Source of the DNA: Parvibaculum sp049303435
GTDB taxonomy: Bacteria; Pseudomonadota; Alphaproteobacteria; Parvibaculales; Parvibaculaceae
DNA length: 27,193 nucleotides
Direction of reading: 5' to 3'
Assembly (NCBI GenBank): GCA_049303435.1
Contig: JBAQNC010000109.1
Coordinates: 1 to 27,193 of the forward strand
Below the pieces are notes generated by a model, which saw only the letters and a program-made list of their open reading frames with translations, had not been told where the DNA came from and did not search any database. The stretch's first letter is position 1. Every line of letters begins with the position of its first letter. The translations under genes were made by a program, and so were the position numbers. Positions 1 to 7,326 of this stretch are shown here, piece by piece.

Positions 1-297
1 GGGGGGACGCATCCACGCCGACCCTGCGATTACGTGATTTTGCATTCCGCAGCGGCGTAAAACTGCGCATACGGCGAATTGCGACGGAATGGGTGGAAGC
101 TGGGGGCGATTCGCCTCGGCTTATCAGCGAGTTTGTCGAGGAGCCCTCTCCCTCCGCCATTTTCCCTGATTGTCTCCCCACATCTGTGCGCTCAGGCGGC
201 GTGCAATATTTATCGAATTTTTTTTGGGATTTTGGCGCTTTTGCTTGAAGATGAAAACTCACGTTTTCTTTTTCAAATTAGGGGCCTTGGGGGGCGC
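1..297. other. Region upstream of the APE operon
   Basis: No convincing gene is seen. An open frame from 79 continues into the first protein but reads as low-quality, non-coding sequence. A T8 run (218-225) could end an upstream transcript, but no hairpin precedes it clearly. The dyad at 245-276 is the main visible signal. The operon promoter should lie here; no strong -35/-10 pair was found. Confidence 0.45.
245..276. promoter_or_regulatory. Imperfect 14-bp inverted repeat upstream of the APE operon
   Basis: Left arm TTGAAGATGAAAAC (245-258) and right arm GTTTTCTTTTTCAA (263-276) are reverse complements at 12 of 14 positions, with a TCAC spacer. The dyad ends 21 bases before the first start codon of the pigment operon. 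This placement fits an operator for a dimeric regulator or a leader hairpin. No regulator gene is in the window, so the partner is unknown. The repeat is seen directly; its function is inferred. Confidence 0.5.
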
Positions 298-774
298 ATG
301 TTTTTCCATCAATCCATGCCGGTGATTTCACGGTTTATTCGACCGCTTGTTTTGGGCGCCTTGCTTGCGATGCTCGGCACTCAGGCTGCCGAAGCGCGCA
401 ATACGAAACTGACCCTGCCGGTCGATGGCGTGTTGTCGTCATCCGATGCAAAGCAAAAGCTGGACGGCGGCGTGGCATTCTATTTTGGCAAGAGCCATCA
501 TCCTGCCGTGATCAAGAAGTTCGGCAATTACGCGACCAACAAGAAGACCAACAGCTTTGGCAAGCCGGATGAGGAAGCCTGTAACCGGGCCATGCTGTCG
601 GCGCTGATTACTTTGCAGGAGCGCGCGCAGAAGGAAGGCGGCAATGCCGTCATCAATATCGAAAGCTATTATAAAAAGGAGCCCAATTCCCTGAATTCGG
701 AATTCGAGTGCCATGCCGGAGGCTTTGTGGCGGGCGTGGCGCTGAGGGGCGATGTTGTCAAACTCGCCAAGTGA
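298..774 (+). CDS. Small secreted protein of the family often misnamed 'excinuclease ATPase subunit'
   Basis: A 158-residue protein with an N-terminal signal peptide (hydrophobic stretch about residues 13-28, likely cleavage after AEA before RNTKL). The mature part carries the pattern NKKTNSFGKPDEEAC followed by a helix ending SALITLQ, then a SYYKKE segment and ECHAGGFVAGVAL near the C-terminus. I recall this arrangement from short periplasmic proteins carried in databases as 'excinuclease ATPase subunit'. There is no ATPase motif, so that name is misleading. Two conserved cysteines could pair in the periplasm. The ATG at 298 is preferred because G-rich sequence precedes it; ATG 316 would also keep the signal peptide but has no ribosome site, and the upstream extension to 79 reads as non-coding. 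It lies 35 bases before the first APE enzyme gene, so it is probably the first operon gene. Its role in pigment assembly or transport is unknown. Confidence 0.75.
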   Translation: MFFHQSMPVISRFIRPLVLGALLAMLGTQAAEARNTKLTLPVDGVLSSSDAKQKLDGGVAFYFGKSHHPAVIKKFGNYATNKKTNSFGKPDEEACNRAMLSALITLQERAQKEGGNAVINIESYYKKEPNSLNSEFECHAGGFVAGVALRGDVVKLAK

Positions 775-797
775 ATGGTGAGTGTGGACGGCATTTG

Positions 798-804
798 AAG
801 GGGG
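798..804 (+). promoter_or_regulatory. Ribosome binding site for the TTG start at 810
   Basis: AAGGGGG lies 5 bases before TTG 810. It supports this rare start over ATG 708, which would run back into the preceding gene and add residues unlike any ketosynthase. Confidence 0.6.
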
Positions 805-809
805 AACAT

Positions 810-1541
810 TTGTCGGACGGTGTTGCGTATGTCCATTCGTGGGCCGGGGTGCAGCTTGTCGGTGCGGATCAGCAGTGGCGGCGCTTTGGCGCTTGCGTCG
901 ATGAAGGCGCCATTCCGCCCGGGCATCGGCGGCGGCTGGGTGTTTTCGGGCGAATGGCCGTCGCTTGCGGGCTGAGCCTTGACCACGTGGAAGAACTGGA
1001 CGTCGTTTTTTGCTCTCGCTATGGCGACATGGATACGGCGTGCAAACTCCTGATGGAACTGGCTGTCGGGGGAACATTGTCGCCCGCTGGTTTTTCCATG
1101 TCGGTGCTGAACGCGTCACCTGGCGTGATCGACCTTATTCGCAAAAGCAATGTCGGGCATACCGCCGTCGCGGCGGGATCCCAGAGTCTCTCGGCAGGTC
1201 TTGTCGAGGCATGGAGTCGTTTAAAGGCCAATCCGCAGGGGCGCGTGGCGCTCATTTATTCAGAAATGACCTTGCCTACAGAGCGAACGACACGCTCTGA
1301 TGACGACATCACCGGTCGCGCTCTGGCTTTGGAGCTTTCGCTTCAGAGTGACCCAATGGCTGTTGCGCAACTGTCGCTCGATCTCTCGGCTTCAGATGAG
1401 GACCGAATTGAAATGCCCGGTTCGGAAGCTCTTTGCGACAAGATCTTGTCGGCCCTCGAGGTCGGCGCGGCTTCGTGTAGGCGTTGGGCCTCGCGCGGAA
1501 CGAAATGGTCATTGAAGGTTCCGGCAGATGCAAAGGATTGA
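810..1541 (+). CDS. apeC: Ketosynthase-like chain-length factor, ApeC type (PF13723-like)
   Basis: A 243-residue protein starting at TTG with a good ribosome site. It resembles the short beta-ketoacyl-synthase N-terminal-like family (ketoacyl-synt_2): an opening YVHSWAGV segment, the GDMDTA region, the FSMSVLNASPGVIDL block, and VAAGSQSLSAGLVEA where a true ketosynthase has its STACTSG nucleophile elbow. No cysteine occurs at that elbow, so it should not condense substrates itself. In the characterised Xenorhabdus APE system, ApeC pairs with the ketosynthase ApeO as a chain-length factor. The same job is inferred here with the product at 11340-12524. Gene order (before the PlsC-type acyltransferase and two ACPs) agrees. 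The 3' end overlaps the next gene by 14 bases. Confidence 0.8.
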   Translation: MSDGVAYVHSWAGVQLVGADQQWRRFGACVDEGAIPPGHRRRLGVFGRMAVACGLSLDHVEELDVVFCSRYGDMDTACKLLMELAVGGTLSPAGFSMSVLNASPGVIDLIRKSNVGHTAVAAGSQSLSAGLVEAWSRLKANPQGRVALIYSEMTLPTERTTRSDDDITGRALALELSLQSDPMAVAQLSLDLSASDEDRIEMPGSEALCDKILSALEVGAASCRRWASRGTKWSLKVPADAKD

Positions 1542-2283
1542 GCAGGCCTGGCGTCTGGTATCCACCGGGCTCTCATTTGTCTTCTTCGGTCTGGGCGGCC
1601 TGCTGTTGAGCGTGACGGCCTTTCCGACGATCAATCTTTTGGTGCGCGACAGTGCGAAGCGTGCGGCCTATGCGCAATGGCTGGTCCACAAGGCATTTCG
1701 TCTGCATGTGCTTTTCATGGTGGCGACCGGTACGATTGCCGTGAAGATATATGGCGCGGAAAAGCTCCGGCAAGACCGGGGGACGCTGATCGTCGCCAAT
1801 CATCCCTCGCTGCTTGACGTGGTGTTGTTGATTTCCCTCATGAAGCGTGCTCAATGCATCGTCAAAGGGGATATCTGGAAAAATCCGTTCATGCGCGGTG
1901 TGACGACCGCCGCAGGATATATCCGAAATGATGGGGACCCCGAGAAGCTTATCGAGGTATGTGCGGAGGAACTCGGGAAGGGAAATAATATTGTTATTTT
2001 CCCCGAAGGGTCGAGAACCGTCCCGGGGGCGCCGATCCGACTTCAACGGGGCGTGGCCAATATCGCTGTTCGCGCCAGGGCGCCGATACGGCTTGTGTCG
2101 ATAAAATGTGACCCGCCTTCGCTGATGAAGGGGCAGAAATGGTATGAAATACCGCCTGTTAGATCGTGCTTCACGATTACGATTAATAGCTTGGTTGAAA
2201 TCGAGGACTTTATGGGCGACGCTGTTCCTTCAGTGGCCGCCCGCCATTTGAATGATTTTCTGGCCGGGCAGTTATGGGGGTAA
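1528..2283 (+). CDS. 1-acylglycerol-3-phosphate acyltransferase-like (PlsC/LPLAT) protein of the APE cluster
   Basis: A 251-residue membrane-associated acyltransferase. A hydrophobic segment (about residues 13-33) precedes the PlsC domain. The catalytic HX4D motif is NHPSLLD (His92, Asp97) and the acceptor-binding motif is FPEGSRT (158-164), so the active site looks intact. In APE clusters this gene (position of ApeD) sits beside the ACPs. It is thought to help attach the polyene or a fatty acyl chain to the lipid anchor; the exact substrate here is inferred. It overlaps the chain-length-factor gene by 14 bases and stops 6 bases before the first ACP. Length is normal for the family. Confidence 0.88.
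   Translation: MQRIEQAWRLVSTGLSFVFFGLGGLLLSVTAFPTINLLVRDSAKRAAYAQWLVHKAFRLHVLFMVATGTIAVKIYGAEKLRQDRGTLIVANHPSLLDVVLLISLMKRAQCIVKGDIWKNPFMRGVTTAAGYIRNDGDPEKLIEVCAEELGKGNNIVIFPEGSRTVPGAPIRLQRGVANIAVRARAPIRLVSIKCDPPSLMKGQKWYEIPPVRSCFTITINSLVEIEDFMGDAVPSVAARHLNDFLAGQLWG
2276..2280 (+). promoter_or_regulatory. Probable ribosome binding site for the TTG-start ACP
   Basis: GGGGG lies 9 bases before TTG 2290 and overlaps the last codons of the acyltransferase gene. A second G-run (2286-2289) directly abuts the TTG and is too close to serve alone. Confidence 0.4.
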
Positions 2284-2289
2284 CAGGGG

Positions 2290-2565
2290 TTGAGTGATCT
2301 TGAAGATCGTATCCGGCGTCTCATTATCGAGACGCTGAATCTGGAAGATATTGCGGCAGAGGAAATTGACGTCGACGAAGCTTTGTTCGGCGATGGGTTG
2401 GGTCTTGACTCGATCGACGCGCTCGAAATCGGGGTCGAAATTCAGAAGACGTTTGGTGTCAAGATAGACACGCAGGACGAGAAGCTTTCGAGTTATTTCT
2501 TTAGCGTCAGATCTCTTTCGAACTTCATTGCTAATGGTATGCAGCAGGAAGGGCAAACGGTATGA
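2290..2565 (+). CDS. apeE: Acyl carrier protein 1 of the APE system (ApeE position)
   Basis: A 91-residue acidic carrier protein of the PP-binding family. The phosphopantetheine attachment site is GLDSIDALEIG with Ser41. It starts at TTG, in the same frame as and 6 bases after the preceding stop. In APE biosynthesis one ACP receives the activated aryl starter and carries the growing chain. By analogy this would be ApeE, but which of the two ACPs does what cannot be read from sequence. Its 3' end overlaps the next ACP gene in an ATGA junction, so the two should be made in linked amounts. Confidence 0.88.
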   Translation: MSDLEDRIRRLIIETLNLEDIAAEEIDVDEALFGDGLGLDSIDALEIGVEIQKTFGVKIDTQDEKLSSYFFSVRSLSNFIANGMQQEGQTV

Positions 2566-2813
2566 CCCGCGATGAAATCCAGGCAAAGCTGACAGAATTT
2601 CTCAGCGAGCTCTTCGAAATCGATCCTGCGAATGTGTTTCCGAATTCTCTTCTTGCTGAGGATCTCGACCTCGACAGCATCGATGCCGTCGATCTCGTTT
2701 TGAAGTTGCAGGATTTCACCGGGCAGAAGGTGTCGTCGGAACAGTTTCGTTCCGTCCGCACGGTCAGCGATGTAATAGATCAAGTGCATGAACTCCTCGG
2801 GCAAGCGGCTTGA
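2562..2813 (+). CDS. apeF: Acyl carrier protein 2 of the APE system (ApeF position)
   Basis: An 83-residue acyl carrier protein with an intact attachment site DLDLDSIDAVDLV (Ser39). It differs clearly from the ACP before it, with a DPANVFPNSLLAEDLDLDS loop instead of a shorter acidic one, so the pair is not a recent duplication. Two non-identical ACPs are a hallmark of APE clusters; one is thought to serve the starter and the other extension. ATGA overlap upstream, and a 26-base overlap with the membrane protein gene downstream. Confidence 0.9.
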   Translation: MTRDEIQAKLTEFLSELFEIDPANVFPNSLLAEDLDLDSIDAVDLVLKLQDFTGQKVSSEQFRSVRTVSDVIDQVHELLGQAA

Positions 2814-3369
2814 CCTCTGGGCCGGGGTTCTAGCTGTCACATCATTGCTCTTCCCGCCAATTGCCGCGTTTGGTATGCGGTGGGTCGGACCATGGCCAAT
2901 CGTCATAGGCCTGATCGCGGTTTTATTGCTGCGGCTCATCGTTCGAACGTCGACACCCGTGCCGATCGAGATGACGTTCAGCGTGTTGGCCGTCGCCATC
3001 GGTGAGATCGTCGTCAGCCTTTATGATCCGCATCTTGCGGCGCGGCTCTACCCGGTATTCATGAATGCGACTTTTTTTCTCGCTTTCGGGGCGACGTTGA
3101 TAAAGCCGCCGAGCATGATCGAGCGCTTTGCCAGAATAACCGAACCTGACCTCGATGATTCCGGCGTGACCTATACGCGTGTCGTGACCTGTGTCTGGAT
3201 GGCATTTTTTCTCGTCAATGGAAGTATCGCGCTCTGGACGGCGCTTCATGGCAGCCTGATGCAGTGGGGGATCTATAATGGCGGTATTTCCTATGTCGCC
3301 GCAGGTACGTTGATGGCTTGCGAATATATCGTTCGGCGTATCGTGAGGGCGCGGAAGACAGCGTTATGA
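2788..3369 (+). CDS. Multi-pass inner-membrane protein of APE clusters (COG4648-like, ApeG position)
   Basis: A 193-residue protein with about six hydrophobic segments (roughly residues 10-30, 34-52, 62-80, 86-104, 128-150, 158-178) and short polar loops, ending in a basic RRIVRARK tail that should lie in the cytoplasm. It matches the membrane protein found between the ACPs and the AMP-ligase in APE clusters. No catalytic motif is visible and its biochemical role is not established; a scaffold or transport role is possible. The start overlaps the ACP gene by 26 bases, and its TGA stop overlaps the next ATG. Confidence 0.75.
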   Translation: MNSSGKRLDLWAGVLAVTSLLFPPIAAFGMRWVGPWPIVIGLIAVLLLRLIVRTSTPVPIEMTFSVLAVAIGEIVVSLYDPHLAARLYPVFMNATFFLAFGATLIKPPSMIERFARITEPDLDDSGVTYTRVVTCVWMAFFLVNGSIALWTALHGSLMQWGIYNGGISYVAAGTLMACEYIVRRIVRARKTAL

Positions 3370-5045
3370 CATTGGAAGACTGGTCCTTTCTCGATGCATT
3401 TGACGATGACGCGCCTATGGTGCTGCGTGATGCTGAGGTGTTGACGGCGCGTGACGTTCTATCTGAAGCGGCGAGGTTGCGATCCTTTCTTCTGAGCGGA
3501 AATGAATCCGTCTTTCTCTATTGCGAGGATGCCGGCAATTTTCTGGCCGGGCTTCTCGCCGCATTGAGCGCGGGGCGAGATGTCTTGCTGCCGGGACATG
3601 CGGCGCCGGGATACCTTCACCGTCTAGGCGCCGTGGGCGAACGGCTTGTGACCGATGTCAGCAATCTCGATGGTGACGCTCATCTTGCCTCAGTCGGGAA
3701 GGGAGGAGCGGACTTTCGCGCGGAAGGTTTGAAGATCGTTCCGCAGGCGAAGGTCGGCTTTTTGACATCGGGCTCGACGGGTGAGGCGAAGCTTTGTCTG
3801 AAGGGGCAGGATCAGATTCTTCTGGAAGCGGCAGCCCAGTTGGAACTATGGGGCGCGCCGGAAGGGCCGGTCATTGGCACCGTCTCGCATCAACATATTT
3901 ATGGACTGCTTTTTCGCGTGTTCTGGCCGCTGATGGCGGGAAGGCCGGTCTTTGCTCGCCAACTCGAATTCTGGGAGCAGGTTAGCGCCCATGCGGGGCC
4001 GGGCTACAGCATTGTTTCAAGTCCGGCTCATCTGTCTCGCATCTCCGAAGGTCTCGTTGTGGAAAGTTCGCCGAGCCATATTTTTTCGTCAGGAGGCCTG
4101 CTGCCCTTCGCAGCCGCCCAGGATGCGCTGAAAAAGTTTGGCCGTCTGCCTGTCGAGATTCTTGGCAGTACCGAGACGGGCGGTGTGGCCCGACGGCAGC
4201 AAGCCACAGAAGGGGAGCGCTGGACGCCGCTCCCGGATGTGGCAATTGCCATGGGCGAGGGGGGCGCTCTTTGCGTGCGTTCGCCATTCACCGGCGAGCG
4301 TGGATTTGTGACAATGGGCGATGGCGTTTCGATCGGGGATGATGGACGCTTTGCGTTGCAGGCGCGGCTCGATCGTATCGTGAAGGTCGAGGGCAAGCGG
4401 GTGTCGTTGCCGCATGTGGAGGAAGTGATGCGCAAGCATGCTGGCGTCGCAGATGTGTCGGTCGTGGATCTGCCTGGTCGCGGCCATGCTCTGGGCGCTA
4501 TTGTCGTGCTTGAAGAGGATGCGAAGCATCGTCTGGAGGAAATGGGGAGTTTTCGCTTCTCGCGCGAGATGCGCCACCACCTTGCCACCGACCTTGAGCC
4601 GATGGAGCGCCCGAAATACTGGCGGTTTCTGTCGGCCATTCCCGAGAATGCGCAAGGCAAGCGAACAGTCGAGACCTTGCGTGCGCTGTTTGCGAAGGAG
4701 CCGATGGAACTTCCGAAAATTATCGCGCGCGACGTCAAAGAGAGTGAAGCTCGCTTCGAGATGATGCTTGAACCTGAACTCCTGTGGTTTGACGGTCATT
4801 TTCCCGGCCGCCCGGTTTTGCCCGGTGTGGCGCAGCTTCATATTGCGTCACTCCTCGCGGAGGAGATCTGGGGCATTATTCCTGATGGTCAAGAAATGGC
4901 GCGCATCAAATTTCGACGCATGCTGCTGCCGGGCGATCGGATTACATTGCTCTTGAATCGCAAGTCTGCCGAGAGTCTTGCCTTCAGCTATCTGGTTGGC
5001 GATGACGTAGCGGCCAGTGGGACGTTCAAGGGCCTGGCGGCATGA
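3366..5045 (+). CDS. Fused aryl-acid AMP ligase and hotdog dehydratase (ApeH-ApeI)
   Basis: A 559-residue two-domain protein. Residues about 1-440 are an adenylate-forming ligase: P-loop LTSGSTGEAK (around 134-142), the GSTETGG motif (267-273, Glu270), the DRIVKVEGKRV hinge, and a C-terminal Lys432 in NAQGKR. It should activate an aryl acid (4-hydroxybenzoate for the Xenorhabdus ApeH) and load an ACP. Residues about 445-559 form a FabZ/FabA-like hotdog domain with GHFPGRPVLPGV (His478), corresponding to ApeI. In E. coli and Xenorhabdus these are separate genes. The position where FabZ has its catalytic glutamate is His492 here, so this domain seems to supply only half of a dehydratase site. 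The start is ATG 3366 in an ATGA junction rather than an upstream in-frame ATG inside the preceding gene. Confidence 0.9.
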   Translation: MTLEDWSFLDAFDDDAPMVLRDAEVLTARDVLSEAARLRSFLLSGNESVFLYCEDAGNFLAGLLAALSAGRDVLLPGHAAPGYLHRLGAVGERLVTDVSNLDGDAHLASVGKGGADFRAEGLKIVPQAKVGFLTSGSTGEAKLCLKGQDQILLEAAAQLELWGAPEGPVIGTVSHQHIYGLLFRVFWPLMAGRPVFARQLEFWEQVSAHAGPGYSIVSSPAHLSRISEGLVVESSPSHIFSSGGLLPFAAAQDALKKFGRLPVEILGSTETGGVARRQQATEGERWTPLPDVAIAMGEGGALCVRSPFTGERGFVTMGDGVSIGDDGRFALQARLDRIVKVEGKRVSLPHVEEVMRKHAGVADVSVVDLPGRGHALGAIVVLEEDAKHRLEEMGSFRFSREMRHHLATDLEPMERPKYWRFLSAIPENAQGKRTVETLRALFAKEPMELPKIIARDVKESEARFEMMLEPELLWFDGHFPGRPVLPGVAQLHIASLLAEEIWGIIPDGQEMARIKFRRMLLPGDRITLLLNRKSAESLAFSYLVGDDVAASGTFKGLAA

Positions 5046-6748
5046 ACTTCACGCCATGCGCCATCGTTCCGACCTACAAACATGTTGATGCGCTCGAGGG
5101 AACTCTACATGCGCTCCGACGTTTTGATTTGCCGGTCATCGTTGTCGACGACGGCAATGAGGGAACGATTGCCGAACGCATTCGGTCGATTTGTCTTGGT
5201 ATCGAAGGCGTGGAGCTCTACGTGCGACATGTGAATGGAGGCAAGGGCGCTGCGATGCTCGACGGCTTTCGGCTTGCCGGGCGGCGCGGGTTTTCGCATG
5301 TGCTGCAGATCGATGCCGATGGCCAGCACGAGATTGCCAAGGTCCCCGACCTGATCGCCTGCGCGCGGAACAATCCGGCGGCCTTCGTTACGGGTGCGCC
5401 GATATTTGACGAAACGATGCCGCGGGCGCGTCGTATCGGGCGCTGGCTCACGCATTTCTGGGTCATGGTGAATACGCTCACCGGGCATGTTGTGGATGCA
5501 ATGTGCGGGTTTCGGGTTTATCCGCTGGCTTCGGTTTTACGCGTAGCGGAGGGTTCGAAGATGTCCTTGCGCATGGGCTTCGATATCGAGATCGTTGTGC
5601 GCATGATCTGGTCCGGCGTCGAGGTGAAGACCGTTCCGGTGCGCGTCACCTATCCCGATGGCAACCTTTCAAATTTTTCCGGTCGTGAGAATTTGGGCAT
5701 ATCGTTGATGCATGCGCGACTGTTCTTTGGCATGTTGCGCCGAGCACCCGGCATGGTCTTGTGGCGGTGGCGCGAAGATGGCCATGCGCCCAGCCATTGG
5801 GCGAATATCGGGGAACGCGGCAGCGCTTTTGGCCTCAAATTTCTCGCGTCGATATACAAAATCTTTGGACGTCGTGCGTGCCTCGTCGTCATGGCGCCTG
5901 TGATCTTCTTTTTCTTTTTGACCGGTACGGAACAAAGACGCGGCTCGCAGGACTATCTGCAAAGGTTATGGCGCGCCAAGGCGATTGAAAAGAAGCCCGG
6001 TCTCTATCTTTCTCTTCGACATTTCATGTCCTTTGGCGCGGCCGCGCTCGATAAGCTCGTTGCATGGACTGGCAATATTCCAGCGGATGACATTGAAGAC
6101 AGTTTTCCCGACTCGCTCGCGGATGTGCGGCAAAGCGGGCGCGGCGCGGTTTTCATTACGGCGCATTTCGGCAATCCGGAAGTCATTCGTGCGATCGGGG
6201 GGCTTCAGAAACGGGCGCGGGTGAATGTGCTTGTGCATACCATTCATGCGGAACGCTTCAATGCGCTTATCGCTTCAATGGAGGCAGGTTCAACGCTTCG
6301 TGTGATCCAGGTCACGCAAGTGGGCCCCGACACTGCCATTCTGTTGCAGGCGGCCATTGCGAATGGCGAGATTGTCGTGATCGTGGGTGACCGGATACCG
6401 GTCACCGGCGTCAGCCGCGTGGCCTGGGCAAATTTTTTCGGCAGTCCGGCGCCTTTTCCCGAAGGGCCGCATATTCTGGCGTCCATTCTCAAGTGCCCGG
6501 TCTATCTGCTTTTTTGCGTACGTGAGGGAAAAAAACATAGGGTCTTCTTCGAACATTTCGCCGATCGGATCGAACTGCCGCGTAAGCAGAGAGAAGCGGC
6601 TATTCGTCAGTCAATTGAACGATATGCTGCACGACTTGAACATTATGTGAGACTTGCGCCCTTGCAGTGGTTCAACTTCTTCGACTTTTGGCATCCTGCA
6701 GGGTTGAAGGCGCCCTCGCAGGATCTGGAGAACGGTGCGATGAAATGA
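5042..6748 (+). CDS. Glycosyltransferase family 2 / LpxL-type acyltransferase fusion (ApeJ position)
   Basis: A 568-residue bifunctional protein. Residues about 5-230 are a family-2 glycosyltransferase: IVPTYKH at the start, VVDDG, the metal-binding DAD (Asp91-Asp93), and the MCGFRVYP acceptor region. A hydrophobic linker follows (MAPVIFFFFLTGTEQR, about 284-300). Residues about 300-550 are an LpxL/HtrB-like acyltransferase with TAHFGNPE (His375, Glu380) as its HX4E site. This architecture (COG4261-like) recurs in APE and flexirubin clusters. It is thought to build the glycolipid anchor to which the polyene is esterified at the inner membrane; the sugar donor and acyl donor are not predictable. 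Joined by ATGA overlaps on both sides. A separate thioesterase gene usually follows at this point (ApeK) and is absent here. Confidence 0.9.
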   Translation: MNFTPCAIVPTYKHVDALEGTLHALRRFDLPVIVVDDGNEGTIAERIRSICLGIEGVELYVRHVNGGKGAAMLDGFRLAGRRGFSHVLQIDADGQHEIAKVPDLIACARNNPAAFVTGAPIFDETMPRARRIGRWLTHFWVMVNTLTGHVVDAMCGFRVYPLASVLRVAEGSKMSLRMGFDIEIVVRMIWSGVEVKTVPVRVTYPDGNLSNFSGRENLGISLMHARLFFGMLRRAPGMVLWRWREDGHAPSHWANIGERGSAFGLKFLASIYKIFGRRACLVVMAPVIFFFFLTGTEQRRGSQDYLQRLWRAKAIEKKPGLYLSLRHFMSFGAAALDKLVAWTGNIPADDIEDSFPDSLADVRQSGRGAVFITAHFGNPEVIRAIGGLQKRARVNVLVHTIHAERFNALIASMEAGSTLRVIQVTQVGPDTAILLQAAIANGEIVVIVGDRIPVTGVSRVAWANFFGSPAPFPEGPHILASILKCPVYLLFCVREGKKHRVFFEHFADRIELPRKQREAAIRQSIERYAARLEHYVRLAPLQWFNFFDFWHPAGLKAPSQDLENGAMK

Positions 6749-7326
6749 AAAATGTGATCGGTGGTTTGCGAGCGGTGGGCATCCTCTCTGCCTCGCTGCT
6801 TGGCCTCGGACTGACGTCTGCGGTTTTTGCCTGCCCGTCTCCCGAAGCGCTGAAGAGGGGTGCGCTCGATCGTTCGTTTACTCAGGAGAAGACGATATCC
6901 GGCGTCGATCGTCCGCTGAGGTCGACAGGGCGGCTCGAGGCGCGGAATGATGAAGTCGTCTGGCACATGCTGACCCCGTTCGACGTAAAGACGACGATTG
7001 CTCCCGACGGCATTACCCAATCCATCGATGGCGGCCCGGCAAACAAGGTTGCGGCGGGTTCGAACGAGCTTTCCAGCATGATCGCCCGCACCATGGCTTC
7101 CATGATGCGTGGCGACTGGGACGGGCTGAAATCCATTTTCGCAATCTCCATGCCAGTACAGGCTGGCGAAGGAGATTGGTCGGTCGTGCTAAAGCCGCTC
7201 GACGATCAACTCGGCCAACTGCTCGGGACGATTACCGTGCGTGGCTGCGAGGAGGTCTCGACGGTGGATATTGCGCGCCCGGATGGCGATCGGGAACATA
7301 TTCAGTTCGAAGCCGCAGCGCCATGA
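6745..7326 (+). CDS. LolA-like periplasmic outer-membrane carrier protein (ApeL position)
   Basis: A 193-residue exported protein. An N-terminal signal peptide (hydrophobic about residues 8-28) ends at SAVFA with a cysteine directly after it. The lipobox is poor, with Phe at -2, so cleavage by signal peptidase I is as likely as lipidation. The mature part begins PSPEALKRGALDRSFTQEK and has the RSTGRLEARNDEVVWHMLTPF beta-strand pattern of LolA-type carriers (COG2834). In APE clusters such a protein is expected to ferry the amphiphilic pigment lipid across the periplasm, together with the MMPL exporter encoded next. ATGA overlaps link it to both neighbours. Confidence 0.85.
   Translation: MKNVIGGLRAVGILSASLLGLGLTSAVFACPSPEALKRGALDRSFTQEKTISGVDRPLRSTGRLEARNDEVVWHMLTPFDVKTTIAPDGITQSIDGGPANKVAAGSNELSSMIARTMASMMRGDWDGLKSIFAISMPVQAGEGDWSVVLKPLDDQLGQLLGTITVRGCEEVSTVDIARPDGDREHIQFEAAAP

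Noticed and set aside
218..225. T8 run as a rho-independent terminator
   Set aside because: No stable GC-rich hairpin directly precedes it.
79..297. N-terminal extension of the first protein
   Set aside because: The extra 73 residues have no similarity to the family and would bury the signal peptide; the ATG at 298 has G-rich sequence upstream.
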